A DNA stretch of 64,000 bases from Glandiceps talaboti (Eukaryota > Hemichordata > Enteropneusta > Spengelidae): positions 7,631,742-7,695,741 of the forward strand of contig NC_135565.1 in assembly GCF_964340395.1 (NCBI RefSeq), written 5' to 3'. A model generated the notes under the pieces. That model was not told where the DNA came from, searched no databases, and saw only the letters and a program-made list of their open reading frames with translations. Positions 20,641-32,468 of the stretch are shown here, one piece after another. The position numbers and the translations under genes were made by a program. The stretch's first letter is position 1. Each line of letters opens with the position of its first letter.

Positions 20641-21229
20641 GACGTCACAGGTGGTGTTTAATAATTCTATTTTTAGAATCAAAACATACAGCTTCACTGT
20701 TTCGTCGTCCGCAACCAGCGTCGTTACATGTATAATGATTAATTGATAGTACATAAGAGAATAAAATATTAACATTCATTGTTCCAAGACTGAATTTGAC
20801 GGTATATTTAGTCAGTACAATTGTACAATGTAAGCTTTGTTTATTTTGATACGGTAAATTTGGAAACGAATGCGACGTTTTGATCTGTCCAGATCTACCA
20901 GTTCGGAGAGAGAGGCATTTACGTGGAATAGATAAAGCATTGCATGATCAAGGTACATATACTAGACGGATCGAAGCGTCACATTCATTTCCAAATTTAC
21001 AGTTCCAAAGTAACCACATGTTACTGTCATGTGATAGTACATGTACATTCACAGACAAATAATGTATTAGAGTTTGTACACACGACATATATATCTATAG
21101 TTATACACGTTGAATATTAAATTGAATACAATATGCTGGCGGATATGTTTGTTACATCACAACACAACATGTTTGAAATAGTGTAAACTAAATCGACGAC
21201 GCTGGTTAGGAATATCTAATTCAAATAAA

Positions 21230-21268
21230 CTTGTTCTGTTCTGTTCTGTTCTGTTCTGTTCTGTTCTG
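21230..21268. repeat. (GTTCT)n pentanucleotide microsatellite
   Basis: Seven to eight perfect copies of a five-base unit. Confidence 0.95.
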
Positions 21269-21413
21269 TAGCTCTTCAATGCAAAGTAATGTTTGATGTG
21301 AATACATTTGATCTAATTGTAAATTGCTACGCTGAAGTGAACAAAATACGAGCATGATAGGCTTACAACCACTTAGATATACATAGACATAGCTAAATAA
21401 ATTTACTTATATA

Positions 21414-21446
<33 letters not shown>

Positions 21447-21503
21447 ATGTATGTATGTATGTATGTATGTATGTATGTATGTGTCAATGAATAGTACAAT
21501 TAA

Positions 21504-21556
<53 letters not shown>

Positions 21557-21592
21557 GTATACACGGATAAACATGCTTGTGTGTGAAATAAG

Positions 21593-21653
<61 letters not shown>

Positions 21654-21709
21654 CCTTAAGTCAGTTGAGTCAATCTATTTGTATTCAATATTGTTTTTTA
21701 TTTAAATGG

Positions 21710-21741
<32 letters not shown>
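21414..21741. repeat. Cluster of GT, ATGT and three TA microsatellites
   Basis: GT and ATGT repeats (21414-21482) are followed by TA repeats at about 21508-21553, 21598-21648 and 21714-21741, separated by short unique DNA. The TA tracts recur at roughly 100-base spacing. Confidence 0.9.
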
Positions 21742-21742
<1 letters not shown>

Positions 21743-21861
21743 CTCGAAAATGTAATACTGCTTGGTTTAACAACATATCATTTTTTACATTAACGTTTTG
21801 TCATTGAGTATTGAAATGAAGTACTCAAGTCCTGGATTGATGTGTACACAGTAATTTATTG

Positions 21862-22145
21862 TTACAGTTTTGATTTATAGCTCCTATCTTTGACAGATGG
21901 TATAAATGGTTCAATCTGCACATCGTTTACGGAGGGAAGACTAATAGGACTAGGTACTCGAAGGCCTACTAATAATTTCAGTGCATACTGTAATTCTATG
22001 TACATATAACAATATCGATCATGATCGTAAAACGGATTAGATAGATAGGCCACTCGTTTTTCAAGCGGAGATAGACTTTTTTTAAGCTCAGCATCGTTCT
22101 CAGCCACGGTACATGTGTCAGCATAGTTGAAATCAAACCATCGAA
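21862..22145 (-). CDS. Probable terminal coding exon of an unrecognised gene
   Basis: Minus-strand frame of 93 codons plus stop, entered from a candidate acceptor ending in 'taataatcccag' at 22146, with two bases belonging to the split codon. The reading starts RWFDFNYADTC and runs through SPLEKRVAYLSNPFYDHD to a Lys-rich end. Composition is balanced and protein-like with no simple repeat, unlike most short frames here. Three bases after the TAA stop lies AATAAA (plus-strand tttatt at 21853-21858), so stop and poly(A) signal nearly touch. No ATG near the start makes sense of it as a complete protein. I do not recognise the family and found no upstream exons. It could also be a retrogene remnant. 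Confidence 0.4.
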
Positions 22146-22179
22146 CTGGGATTATTACATATAAGGGGACTCTGATGAA

Positions 22180-22332
22180 TAAAGTTCTCTGTCTGTCTTT
22201 CTGTCTGACTGACTCTGTGTCTCTCTGACTCTCTTTCTCCCCCTCTCTCTTTCTCTCTCACTCACTCACTCACTCACTCACTCACTCACTCACTCACTCA
22301 CTCACTCACACACACACACACACACACACACA

Positions 22333-22384
<52 letters not shown>

Positions 22385-22385
22385 A
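22180..22385. repeat. CT-rich, (CACT)n, (CA)n, (CT)n compound microsatellite
   Basis: A gradient of simple repeats: CTGT/CTCT variants, a perfect CACT array near 22256-22308, CA dinucleotides to ~22334, then CT dinucleotides to ~22384. Confidence 0.93.
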
Positions 22386-24220
22386 AGGGGCACAGCTATT
22401 GCCACTGTTTACATTGACTAAACTAATATTTTCATTCATCGTTAACCCTCCAGCTGTGCTATAATTATGACGTACATCATATTTTGTTAACCCCCTGTTA
22501 TAATATTTATGGCATCACTAGACAACACCAAATAAGGTACAACGTGCACGTGCGTGTCGGCATTGCCACGTTGTCAAGGTAACGGCTATCTCAAGCGACC
22601 TTATGTTTCTCATCTCTTGGTAAGGTCACCTGGGTTCGAGAACCGTACCGATTATAATACGATAGATTCTTAAAATAAGACAATGTACTAAGGAAGGGAT
22701 CAAAGAAGCAATTCATATACAGACTTTACAAGCCAACGCTCAATGAAGAGCGATGACAGGCAGCCCAGTCTTAGCTAGTTATGTTTACGATAAAAACAAA
22801 CAAACAAACAAACAAACAAACAAACAAATGACAGCAAAATCAGCAAACACTGACATACATGACATACATGTACGGCAGAGTAATTATGAGAATTACGATT
22901 CAGTCACTGTACGCAATCACCTTGATATTTGAAAATGGTTTTCTTTCTAACTGTACTGCTACAATGTTTTCATAAAGTCTAAAATTGGAAAATCATACAA
23001 TGTACTGAAATATTACTGAAATTTCAAAAACTGATACAATGTACCTAATCATTAATTAAATTTAAGCAAATGATAATTTGCTACTACAGCGAATTTCACA
23101 TGACCATTCAGCTTTTCTGTTTGATACAACCACGCAAAAATCGTTAAGAAACTGCATGTGCCACTTCAATAGCAGGATAGCATCTTTTGCTACATTTAGT
23201 CTAAATAAAATAAACCATTTAAATGCATTGCAACTCCATGCAGACATTCAGGCGCCAATGTTTTTCTCAGTATCAAACATGAAAGGTGCGAAAAATGTCC
23301 TTTTATTTGTGGTGTTCATTTGATGTAGCAATTCCATATTCTTATTGGTTTCTGGGTGGTTGTATCAATGTTGTCAAATTCGCTGAACTATGTACCTAAA
23401 CATTAGAATGAACTATAAGTTACAAACTTGATACAATTTAACTAAACGTTAATTAATTTAGATTACAACATTGCTACAATGTATCTTTTCAAATATCAAT
23501 GTCATATCAATAGTCGTATATGTGACAGGGTGATTTATGGCCTTCGTTGACAATCGAATAAACTATGATGTCAATCATTTGCAGCATAGATTCGATCAGT
23601 GAATTTGTTACCCAACTACGCTGTGGATTTTCGGGAATTTGTTTATTTGTAGCCGCAGATACGTAATACGAGAACGCGCTGCGCTGTTCTTCCAGTCACA
23701 TGATTCGTCCATGCGTTGGGTTACACATTGAAGCCTGATATCGGGTGACTAACATCAATTTCTGAACATCTGACCTTTCTTTGTCCGTACGTAGAGTGAC
23801 TTTTATAGCCTTTGTGACCTGCACATTATTCTATGTGTACACGGTAATGTGATACATATATATACATGTATACTCTCAATTGTGGTAATGGACTGTATAC
23901 TGGTATTTCACACATACCAATGACGTCATCAGTATTTTTTTGTCGTTAGGGGCCAGATCAATAGTTCAATTCAACGTAGAATAAAAAATAACTAAATTCT
24001 TATACTTTGGGTGTGTGTGTGGGGGTGGGAGGGGGTTGAGTCATTTTCCTACAAAAAAAATCGATTTTACTTTTAAGGGATGTTTTATACCCCAAATACA
24101 AATATTTCTTTAAAAACCATGGCAAATTGAGAAATGGAAGAATTTTGCCTTACTAACTATAGTAAATGCATGCATGGCACTAAAATAAAGTAGAGTGTCA
24201 GCAAAATACCATTGTTTACT
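22386..24220. other. Intergenic DNA
   Basis: No exon recognised. An AAAC repeat lies at about 22795-22828. A diverged copy of the dispersed 'gctacattt...' element lies near 23140-23290. Confidence 0.55.
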
Positions 24221-24714
24221 CACTACATACATGTACTACTTACTGGCTTTATATTCATAGCAATACATACTACTACATACTGGCTTTATATTCATAGCAC
24301 TACATACTACTATATACTGGCTTTATATTCTTAGCACTACATACTACTACATACTGGCTTTGCATTCATAGCACTACATACTACTATATACTGGCTTTGC
24401 ATTCATAGCACTACATACTACTACATACTGGCTTTATATTCATAGCACTACATACTACTACATACTGGCTTTATATTCATAGCACTACATACTACTACAT
24501 ACTCGCTTTGCATTCATAGCACTACATACTACTACTTACTGGCTTTTAATATATTCATAGCACTACATACTACTACTTACTGGCTTTATATTCATAGCAC
24601 TACATACTACTACATACTAGTTTTATATTCATAACACTACATACTACTACATACTGGCTTTTAATATATTCATAGCACTACATACTACTACTTACTGGTT
24701 TTATATTCATAGCT
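24221..24714. repeat. 37-bp minisatellite, about 12 copies
   Basis: Tandem units of about 37 bases reading cactacatactactacatac then tggctttatattcatag. Variants carry 'tgcattc', 'tattctt' or a four-base 'taat' insertion giving 'ttttaatatattc'. The array ends cleanly before unique sequence at 24715. Confidence 0.93.
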
Positions 24715-27700
24715 GATTGTGCAGTTTGAAGCAATTTTCTATTTTGGCCAACTTTGTTAGATGGGGGGGGGGGGGTGTATCAGGCCTAAGTATAATAATT
24801 TAGTTTTGTATCCTACGTTGAATAACTGATCTCACCCCTTATACAGTTCTGGGTCCTTTTCAAAGAGGTGATTATTAATACAGAATAGACCCATGACGTC
24901 AATAAACCTTTTGTTGTGTTGTATATTACTCGATCCAACCATGGTCCTCCATGTGATCCCACAACTTTTTACATTGTATTGTCTTCGAATTCTCCTTCAC
25001 AGGTTTTTAAACAGGGGGTAAACAGGGGGTATGTATACAATGCAGACAATTTAATATGTATACATTCCTGCTCCACAGACACCCATGACCACAATTTACA
25101 TTAAGTAAGCAGTTATTAGTTTCCCATCGCCAGGCAGTCTAATCACTGCTATATGTCTACTTGGATGCCTGGTATTAGAATCCGATATTATACTGCATTT
25201 AATTGATGGATAAAAAACGGTGTGTGTATGGGGGGGGGGTGTTGGGTGTTACACTGTTCTGTAACCAATGACCCATACAAAAACCCATATGGTAAACAGG
25301 ACCAAAATGAATAAATTCAACGATGTCATTTCACTTTAACACATTCAGAGGTTCGTAGTTATTTTGTTGTTAGAAAAAAATATACACCGAATGATGAACG
25401 ATAACGCGAATTCAGAGAGACCCCAAAATGCTCCTATGGTCAGTGGATGTATATATTTAAACAGAATATACTTTACAACTCTAAAGATCAAAAGTCTTAC
25501 TTGGCCACAGACACATTTTCTTATCGGATAGCAACTATTTTTATACCTCTGACTGTTTGTCGCGCCGCACTTTAAAGTTCATTGACCCTACCAATGCTAA
25601 CAGGTTAATAAAGTGTTGGTTTTTGTCACCAAATTTCACTATATGTGCCCCGTAAAGTTATCTTCACTTAAGGTGTGTCGACATAGAAATAAGCCTGAAA
25701 CCTCTCAAGGCAGAATGAACGTTCATTAGTTGGGCCATTTTAAAATTGATCACGATTACAAGTATTTGGCTTGTTTTTACGATGTATTGGTTTGGACTAT
25801 TAGGATTAATTACTTACTTTGATATATAATATATGCTAAAAGTTGGAATAAAGAGCACACGATGAAAGAAATGACGTGTATATATGTATGGAGTCTCCCA
25901 AATTCGTCATACTATGTTGATTGTTGTTTACTTAAAACAGTCACTAGTACCTTTTGACCTACCTTAGCTTTGCAATCCAATGTTGTGAGAGCAGATTATA
26001 TACTTCAAATTCCCGACTGTGCTATGATCTCCATAGACTTGAAGAAGTAGATACTTCAACTTGTCGCGAATCCCACAACGGTAGACGATAGCCCTGCTTT
26101 GCTGACGTTCTGTCTATTCATCGACCTTGAGTAAACTGTCTACGCTCCCTGACCCCGTGTCGGTTCAAATATCTCTTACCTAAGGCTTGAATTTGGACTA
26201 TTGTGCGACTTCTGCATCACACTAGTATAATTCCTGTACAGTCTCGTTACCGTAGTTTAGTTAGAAACTACTTAGCATCCAGACGAGCATCACACTGACA
26301 TACAACAAACCCCAACAAAGAATTTACGTTCTTATTTACTGCTTTATCTTTCTTTAGGTCAGCATGGAAAGTGAACTTTTGACCCTTGATGCGACCTTCC
26401 TCTGTGCATTCTGTTGTTGAAAACAATCGATGGTTACGTGTAGACTACCAATGATACTCGTATCGTCACGCGAGACAGCATGACGGGTTCACACGCATGC
26501 AATCACACGATTTTGTTTTGTGTATTGCTGTTGACGTTTTCGGCAGTCTAAGACGTTTGACTTCTTGCATTAATTGCAACATATAGGGAATTATATTGAA
26601 ATTGAAATTGCTACATTACACATGGTCGTACAAAAGAGATCTAGAAGTTGAGAGGCAGTTAATTGTATCGGAAAGTTGACGCACAATGATTTGCATTGTG
26701 TTTACTCACTGTACCGCAGGCCTGTTATAGACTTACGTTTCCAGAAGATGCGTGATGTTTGGGTCTGACTTTTTGAAGGTATTTGTAGTGTTAAATTACG
26801 AGCACCCTCAACGATGGTTGTTATTTTTCATTTTGTCTTTTTCCTGCTCCTGCGTCTATGTGCCGTTAACATTGACTATCACTATCACGATTTTCATTTT
26901 TTTTTACTTTTCAAAGTTATTTTATTAAGGTTTTGTACAGTGCACTGAGACGCAACAAACAGAGGCAGTCGATTTAAAATACGGTTTTAAAATCTAAAAA
27001 AAAAAATAATCTGGTTCCATGTTCTTTGAAGGAAAGGAAACGCTATTTAATATTTGAAAATCTTCATTACAGAAAAGGGCTCTCTAGCTGGGCAAAAACA
27101 TATTTTTTTTTGAATTTGCCGGGTTTTTGTAATTTGCATACAATTAGCATATTTGAATATATAATGAGCTTCAAGGATACTTATCAGAGGTATACCGTAT
27201 ATCATATCAGTTCTGTTCACGGATGCTGGTATGTATGTATAAACAAAAAAAGAATTTCAAAAGCTGCAAAAATAATCATTTTGTGTTATTGAAACACACT
27301 CTCATATATGCTGAGTTTAGCTACATCCTCAGAAATAGGCGTCTTCCAAAAGCTTTATTAGATTGCAAGATACGTATTGTCGCTCTGCCCCCACCACCCT
27401 CAAGCCAGTAGCTCTACCTATACGTGAATGGGTTGACCGATGTGTGGGGGCGCCCGTCATGATGTTCCTTACAGACTGTAACAACAGTTTAAGGCGATAA
27501 AATCACAATGTAAGCAATTGAATACAGGAAGAAAATCAATTATAGTAGAATACGCCCCATGGATCAATTTCCATGAAAATCCAAAGCAAAAGTTCTTATA
27601 ATTTCTCCAAAATTTCTACAATTATCGTTTATTTTTCCCACAGAATATAAAGACAGCATTAGACTGCCTATTGAATAGTCTCTTCCTTGTCTATGGGCGA

Positions 27701-27999
27701 CTAAATTGAACTGTAACAGTTGTCATCTTAGACAAAATTTTGACCTGTATATCAAACATCTCTTCGGTAAAATCCGAATGTATTTTCTTGGTTTTAACTG
27801 AGAAAGAGTGTGAATATTCTTGAACGAAGTAAAACTAAAAGTTTTATAATTTTCATTTCTTACGAGCATACTAAATTCAATGTGTTATTTAGAGGTGTTC
27901 AAAATCTTTTTGAGAATATCTATGACTCACTCTGGAAAACAACATCAAGAATAAATGCGAACAATTCAAACAAAATATCTGAAAACTTTATGTTATTAT
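24715..27999. other. Intergenic DNA, no gene recognised
   Basis: Poly-G runs lie near 24763-24775 and 25231-25240. Short open frames lack domain signatures, and I see nothing else supportable. Confidence 0.5.
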
Positions 28000-28540
28000 T
28001 TACATATATTAAATATTACATCACGAGAGTGAAAAAAAGCAGACTATAATATAATAATCTTTATTCATCCAAATAAATGCGGAAATTTGTTGAATGGTCG
28101 CCGCAAGAGCAGCGCCCTAGTGCCCTAGTGTTGAAGAAATCGGAGGAAACCGGAGTACCCGGGTGAAACCTGCGTTGTTCGGCAGGGTCAAACTGAGCAA
28201 CACCCTTCTCACATACAGACCTGGTTAAATTTTAAATCAAACCCAGCCAACATCAGGCGGATTCGAACCCAGATTGCAGGTAAAAGGCTTACCACTCGGC
28301 CACCGACAACCCAACGACTAGCTACATTACATAAATATTACATTACGATATTGGGGAAAAAAACAGACTAGCTACGTTACATAAATATTTAAATCACGAT
28401 AGTTAAAAAAGCAGATTAGCTATATTACATATGTATGTTATATCGATAGTTTTAAAAGGCAGATTAGCTACATTACATAAATATTACATCACGATAGTGA
28501 AAAAAGCAGCAAACTAGCTACGTTATATAAATACGTCTAA
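28000..28540. repeat. ~57-bp degenerate tandem repeat interrupted by a SINE
   Basis: Units of the form 'agctacattacataaatatta' then 'catcacgatagtgaaaaaagcagact' occur about four to five times between 28315 and 28530. A left-hand unit ('aatattacatcacgagagtg', then aaaaaaagcagac) sits at about 28009-28044, on the other side of the SINE. The array was therefore present before the SINE landed in it. Confidence 0.75.
28046..28318 (-). mobile_element. tRNA-derived SINE
   Basis: On the minus strand the element opens with a tRNA-like head. GGTGGCCGAGTGGT (plus 28291-28304) fits an RNA polymerase III A box of the Ser/Leu tRNA type, and GGGTTCGAATCC (plus 28259-28270) is a near-perfect B box. The body follows, including the sequence complementary to 'cggaggaaaccggagtaccc', a motif I recall from many animal repeats. 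The 3' end is AT-rich, with AATAAAG and ATTATTAT. 'gacta' occurs at both junctions with the host tandem repeat, a possible short target-site duplication. The head lacks a full cloverleaf, so it is not a functional tRNA gene. Confidence 0.7.
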
Positions 28541-29519
28541 ATATTAAAGAAGAACCCATTTATATTATAAAAATGTAATGGTAAGTGTGACTACAAATTA
28601 AATATGGCGAACAACAAACCCAGTACTTTTTTATGAAAAATACTATTTTGTTCAATAGAGATTTTAATGATGCTACTGTCCGCATGGAATTGCATTATCT
28701 TACAGTATCCTACACCTTGATATAGTCATAGCGAGTATAATGTATGCAGTGAGAAAACAACTGGCTAGGTTGTGGCGTCACTTCCTGTTAGAGCTGTCCT
28801 CATTCCCTGTTACTAGTCTGCGTTCATCTTGTTACAACACTGTTAATATACGAATGAAAATTACGCCATCGAATTGCTCATAATTTATGAGTCAATGCCA
28901 ACTTTGAGTCAAGTGCAAGTGACGGTTAAAGTATGCTTTACTAAGCAGAAAACTTCAATTACCTTTCAGATTAAATATGTTGTTAAATTTTCGCCCCAAT
29001 ACCTAATATAATCAAACCCTGTAGTTATCACTAGAACGTTTTGTTGATGACCCTAAACATGCCAAAGTATCGACCCACTTTAAACCGTACTAGATAGAAT
29101 AGATGATGGTAAATTGACTCAGAATGTACACTTGACTCTGTTTCAGATAAAACCTAACTAGATAAAATCTATACTCCAGATTCATGGATGTAAGGTACGA
29201 CGTGTCTTGTCACGCTATCAACTATCACTCAAGCCTGCTAGGAAAGCAAGCCGTATCTTACGGTCTCAGCCTGGACTCAATCGTTCAATTCCGAAATACC
29301 TACTTTTAGTCGTTTTACACTGTGTGAGTCACAACACAGTCTAGGGTACATAGCTAATGATGTAAGGTAAACGTTTTTCAATAATGCCCTTCATGGTGAG
29401 CAGGACGGAAGGGCAGATAGAACTCAATCCAATAGCCCCTTCCCCCCTCTAAGAGTCCTAGGCCTTTTAACGTCTATTAGAGTCAAATCGACCCAAAGTT
29501 CTGTTTAAGATAATCATAT

Positions 29520-29795
29520 CACGACTGTGCCTCAGTCCACCCAGCTGTATAATTGAGGATCTGGTAGGATAGAGGTTGCGATGTGAATGCTTTAATCCTA
29601 TGCGCTTATAAAGGCTGCAATGGATTGTATGCTAGCTCCCCAGAGCGTTTAGGAAGTATAGACGGCCGTTGTGCCGATATAGATCCTAGACATTCATTCG
29701 TATAGATCCGAGCCAGGGGAAATAATTGTAACGCACTTTGAGCACAGAGTGGGAAAGTGCTATATTAAAACTAACATTACTATTATCATGATAAA
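29520..29795 (+). mobile_element. SINE/LINE-type dispersed repeat with conserved 3' tail
   Basis: The segment contains 'cccagctgtataattgagga', 'cctggtaggatagaggtt' and, near 29729-29765, 'aacgcactttgagcacagag' followed by 'tgggaaagtgctatattaaa' and an ACATTACTATTATC tail. A 'gcgctttgagc...aagtgctatataaa' tail is characteristic of LINE-dependent SINE ends in aquatic animals, as I recall. Family assignment is not possible without a library search. Confidence 0.55.
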
Positions 29796-30216
29796 AGAGA
29801 ATAGTTAGTATCATGTGACCCTCTGAACTGAAAACTTGGAAATATAGCTTTCCTTAACGTGATCGGTGTTTTCGGAGAGCGTACACCCCTATAGAAAAGT
29901 ATGTGGGTATGTGCCACTCAAGTGGGTCACTGCTTCATTGGTAAATTCCATAATAACGAGGTCCACTAACATGGGAAACATCTTCATTCGTGTTAGAAAT
30001 ACATTTGTACCGTCACAGCATCAGAATAAGGGTAGTTGACCGGTTGATTGTGACTGGAAATCCTTAACACTAGGTCTGTTTTCGTTGATTGCACACGACA
30101 TGTTTTGAACTTGAGCCATACAGGACACCCCCATCTGCAAATTTGATGAGTAACCCCCCCCCCCTCTCTCTCTCGTGGGAGTTTGATGTTCATTTCCCCC
30201 ATTATTTCTCACCTCA
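29796..30216. other. 3' flank of the minus-strand GPCR gene
   Basis: Non-coding. It includes a poly-C/CT tract at 30154-30174 and probably part of the receptor's 3' UTR. The two short minus-strand frames here are not supported. Confidence 0.5.
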
Positions 30217-31182
30217 TTAGGCTGCAGTGTCACTTGTCTGCATTACCTCTACTTCGTTATGCACGAAACCAAAGGCACGAGGAATATTTTTACGAAACCT
30301 TTCAAATTGGAATGTATAAATAAACGGATTTGCGCACATGTTGCAAAACACTAAGATGATGGTGAAGTGGTGAAAGAAGCTTGTAAAATCGAGATAACCT
30401 CCAAGATTAAAATACAATAATTCAATACTGTTGGGTCCCCAACATATGGCGTATGTCACCCCTACGATAAACAAAGTTTTGACGACATTCTTCTGTGCTC
30501 TAAGAACATTTGGATCAGACACGGGACCTGCTGTCGTGTTAGGTTGAAGTGACGTCACTTTATTTTTTCTCAGTTTATTCCATATTCGTAGATAGCAGTA
30601 TAACATTAAAACCAGGGGAATTAACCAAGCTACCAAAAATAATACAATTCCAATGAAAATTTTGTACAGAGTGCCCACACTACGCTGGACACACACTCCC
30701 CCAGCATTGTAAAAAGTCGGACCCCAAAATAACTCGACTGGGATCCCTACAAACCACTCAATAACAATGATATACTTCACCTTCTTCTTAGTGAACCAAT
30801 TGAGGTGAAAAATCGGATGACAAATGGCTAGGTATCGCTCTATCGTCACTGCTGAAAGATTCGCAGTGGAGGCAAGAAACAATGACCACATGACAAACTC
30901 AGAAAACCAGAATTTGCAAGCTAAGTCTCCCATGAACCCTTTACCTGGTATGGTGACAGGAATAAGCTTTAAAACAACGAACGTTAGGGCACTGCTCAGG
31001 TCTATTAATGACTGATTGAAGAGAAATCTGTGTGTCAATCCTTGTAGAGTATGTACTCGTAAAAAGACAAAGCAGACGAAAAGATTGCCTGTTAAGGCGA
31101 CGACTCCGACGACTGCGTAGATAACGTTCAATGTTGTTTGAATATCGAATGAGGGCGCTGTATTAGTGTTGTTCAGCTCCAT
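30217..31182 (-). CDS. Class A (rhodopsin-family) G protein-coupled receptor, orphan peptide/amine type
   Basis: Intronless receptor of 321 residues, taking the second ATG (31182; A at -3, G at +4) as start. An in-frame ATG two codons earlier has a poor context. All seven membrane segments are visible. Hallmarks: Asn33 (TM1 GN), Asp61 (TM2), Cys89 and Cys164 for the extracellular disulfide, ERY at 115-117 in place of DRY, CWGP at 247-250 (CWxP-like), and NPFIY at 285-289. N-glycosylation sites occur in the short N terminus (NNT). The cytoplasmic tail is short (~30 residues) and has no palmitoylation Cys. The sequence resembles large lineage-specific sets of single-exon receptors annotated as galanin-, allatostatin- or amine-receptor-like in invertebrate deuterostomes. 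No residue fixes the ligand; TM3 lacks the amine-binding Asp, which argues against an aminergic receptor. It appears intact. Confidence 0.9.
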   Translation of the reverse strand: MELNNTNTAPSFDIQTTLNVIYAVVGVVALTGNLFVCFVFLRVHTLQGLTHRFLFNQSLIDLSSALTFVVLKLIPVTIPGKGFMGDLACKFWFSEFVMWSLFLASTANLSAVTIERYLAICHPIFHLNWFTKKKVKYIIVIEWFVGIPVELFWGPTFYNAGGVCVQRSVGTLYKIFIGIVLFLVAWLIPLVLMLYCYLRIWNKLRKNKVTSLQPNTTAGPVSDPNVLRAQKNVVKTLFIVGVTYAICWGPNSIELLYFNLGGYLDFTSFFHHFTIILVFCNMCANPFIYTFQFERFRKNIPRAFGFVHNEVEVMQTSDTAA

Positions 31183-31709
31183 CTTCATGAGCCTCAAAGT
31201 TCGCTATTTTGTTCCACACCATACACCACCTTCGTCCTGAAGCTGTTTCCAAACCCACAAAGCGTCTAGTTTTCAGCTCCTGCAATTGATACATTTACAA
31301 TACACCATCAAGTTGTTGCAATAATGACAATGAAAATCTAACGGTTTTACACCTCTAGGACCGGTATGAATAATAAATAAAATCAGTAAACATCGGAGGA
31401 AAATCTATGTGTGACTGCACATTCTAAATGGATAATGGCATTTTACGTATGAAAGTTTTGCTCGTGATCGCTTTAAGTTATAGAAAAGCGTATTCGCATT
31501 GAAGTCTTTCCTGCAATAAAGTATGTCCCTGGGCTGTGACAATGTTAATCACATTATCTACATGGTTTCAGAAAGGGAGTAATCGACTGTGTAATCATTT
31601 CGTGAAAAAGGAGAAGTACTAACAGAATACAACACTCACTATTTATGGACGTCAAACAGTTTATAAGAAAAGCTTGTCACTAGACATGTCAAACATTGAA
31701 TAAGTATAT

Positions 31710-32468
31710 GTTATTTGCCAAATACAGTTCCATATCTTGCTGCGAGAGGTAATTTTTTCGGTAATAACGGAGAGCCGGAGGCGGAAAAATTACCTCGAGC
31801 AGCAAGATATTGAACAGTATTTGGCAAATAACATAATTATACGTCACCTGCGACTACGAATTCAATTTTTGAATGTCTAAAAATGCTGTTTCATTTCAAA
31901 ACAAAATCACTTCCGCGTTATACTGTTGAGCGTAGTATCACGCACCTCTCTGATGACCCCAGTGCGGTTGTTTACATGTTAGCCTTAACTATATCATCCA
32001 ATCAGAGTGCGCGTTTGCTCAGTAGTACGACGTAATGCTTACTATTTGCATACATTACTTTGTTGTTCTAGTTAAGCAATAATTACACCCTCTGTGGCGG
32101 TACTTTTGACATCCTTCATAAATTTAGGAATTCTTGTTTACGATTGCGTGACGACCGTGCGTTCGCCGTATCTGTACTATCGCCGTTCTGCATGGAGATT
32201 TTGAGTTTCCCAAAACGTGTAGTTCAAAGACTTATTACAATGTATACAACGATTAATTTCGTACGGTTGACAACAAATTTGGCATTTGGAAATGTTGGTT
32301 TTAACTGTATTTCTAGTTGTCTGCCAGTGCTCGGTTTGTTTACAAGGGGACATGCAGTAATCATGTGATACAACAAGCAAAAATACGGCTATTGGTGAAA
32401 AATAGGCCTGGCAGTGTGCAGGGTTTTCAAGCAATCAGAATGCGAGATTGGTAACAGGTGACGTATAA
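31710..32468 (+). mobile_element. Hairpin-capped nonautonomous DNA element, copy 1
   Basis: A ~123-base near-perfect palindrome (31710-31832, arms beginning gttatttgccaaatac and ending gtatttggcaaataac) abuts a body bounded by 14-base inverted termini. These read ttatacgtcacctg at 31837 and caggtgacgtataa ending at 32468. A second copy, inverted, occurs at 59816-60696 with the hairpin on the same end of the body. The open frames inside (32144-32434) are not conserved proteins. No transposase is encoded. Confidence 0.75.

Larger units (their letters stand above)
20641..21861. other. Intergenic DNA with several microsatellites
   Basis: No exon recognised. It includes a pentanucleotide GTTCT array near 21230-21268, GT/ATGT repeats near 21414-21482, and three TA tracts near 21508-21553, 21598-21648 and 21714-21741. 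Confidence 0.6.

Noticed and set aside
24221-24714. CRISPR-like regular repeats
   Set aside because: Units are head-to-tail without unique spacers, and the genome is eukaryotic.
28255-28310. Functional tRNA gene on the minus strand
   Set aside because: A and B boxes are present, but no full cloverleaf or acceptor stem is formed and a long body follows, so it is a SINE head.
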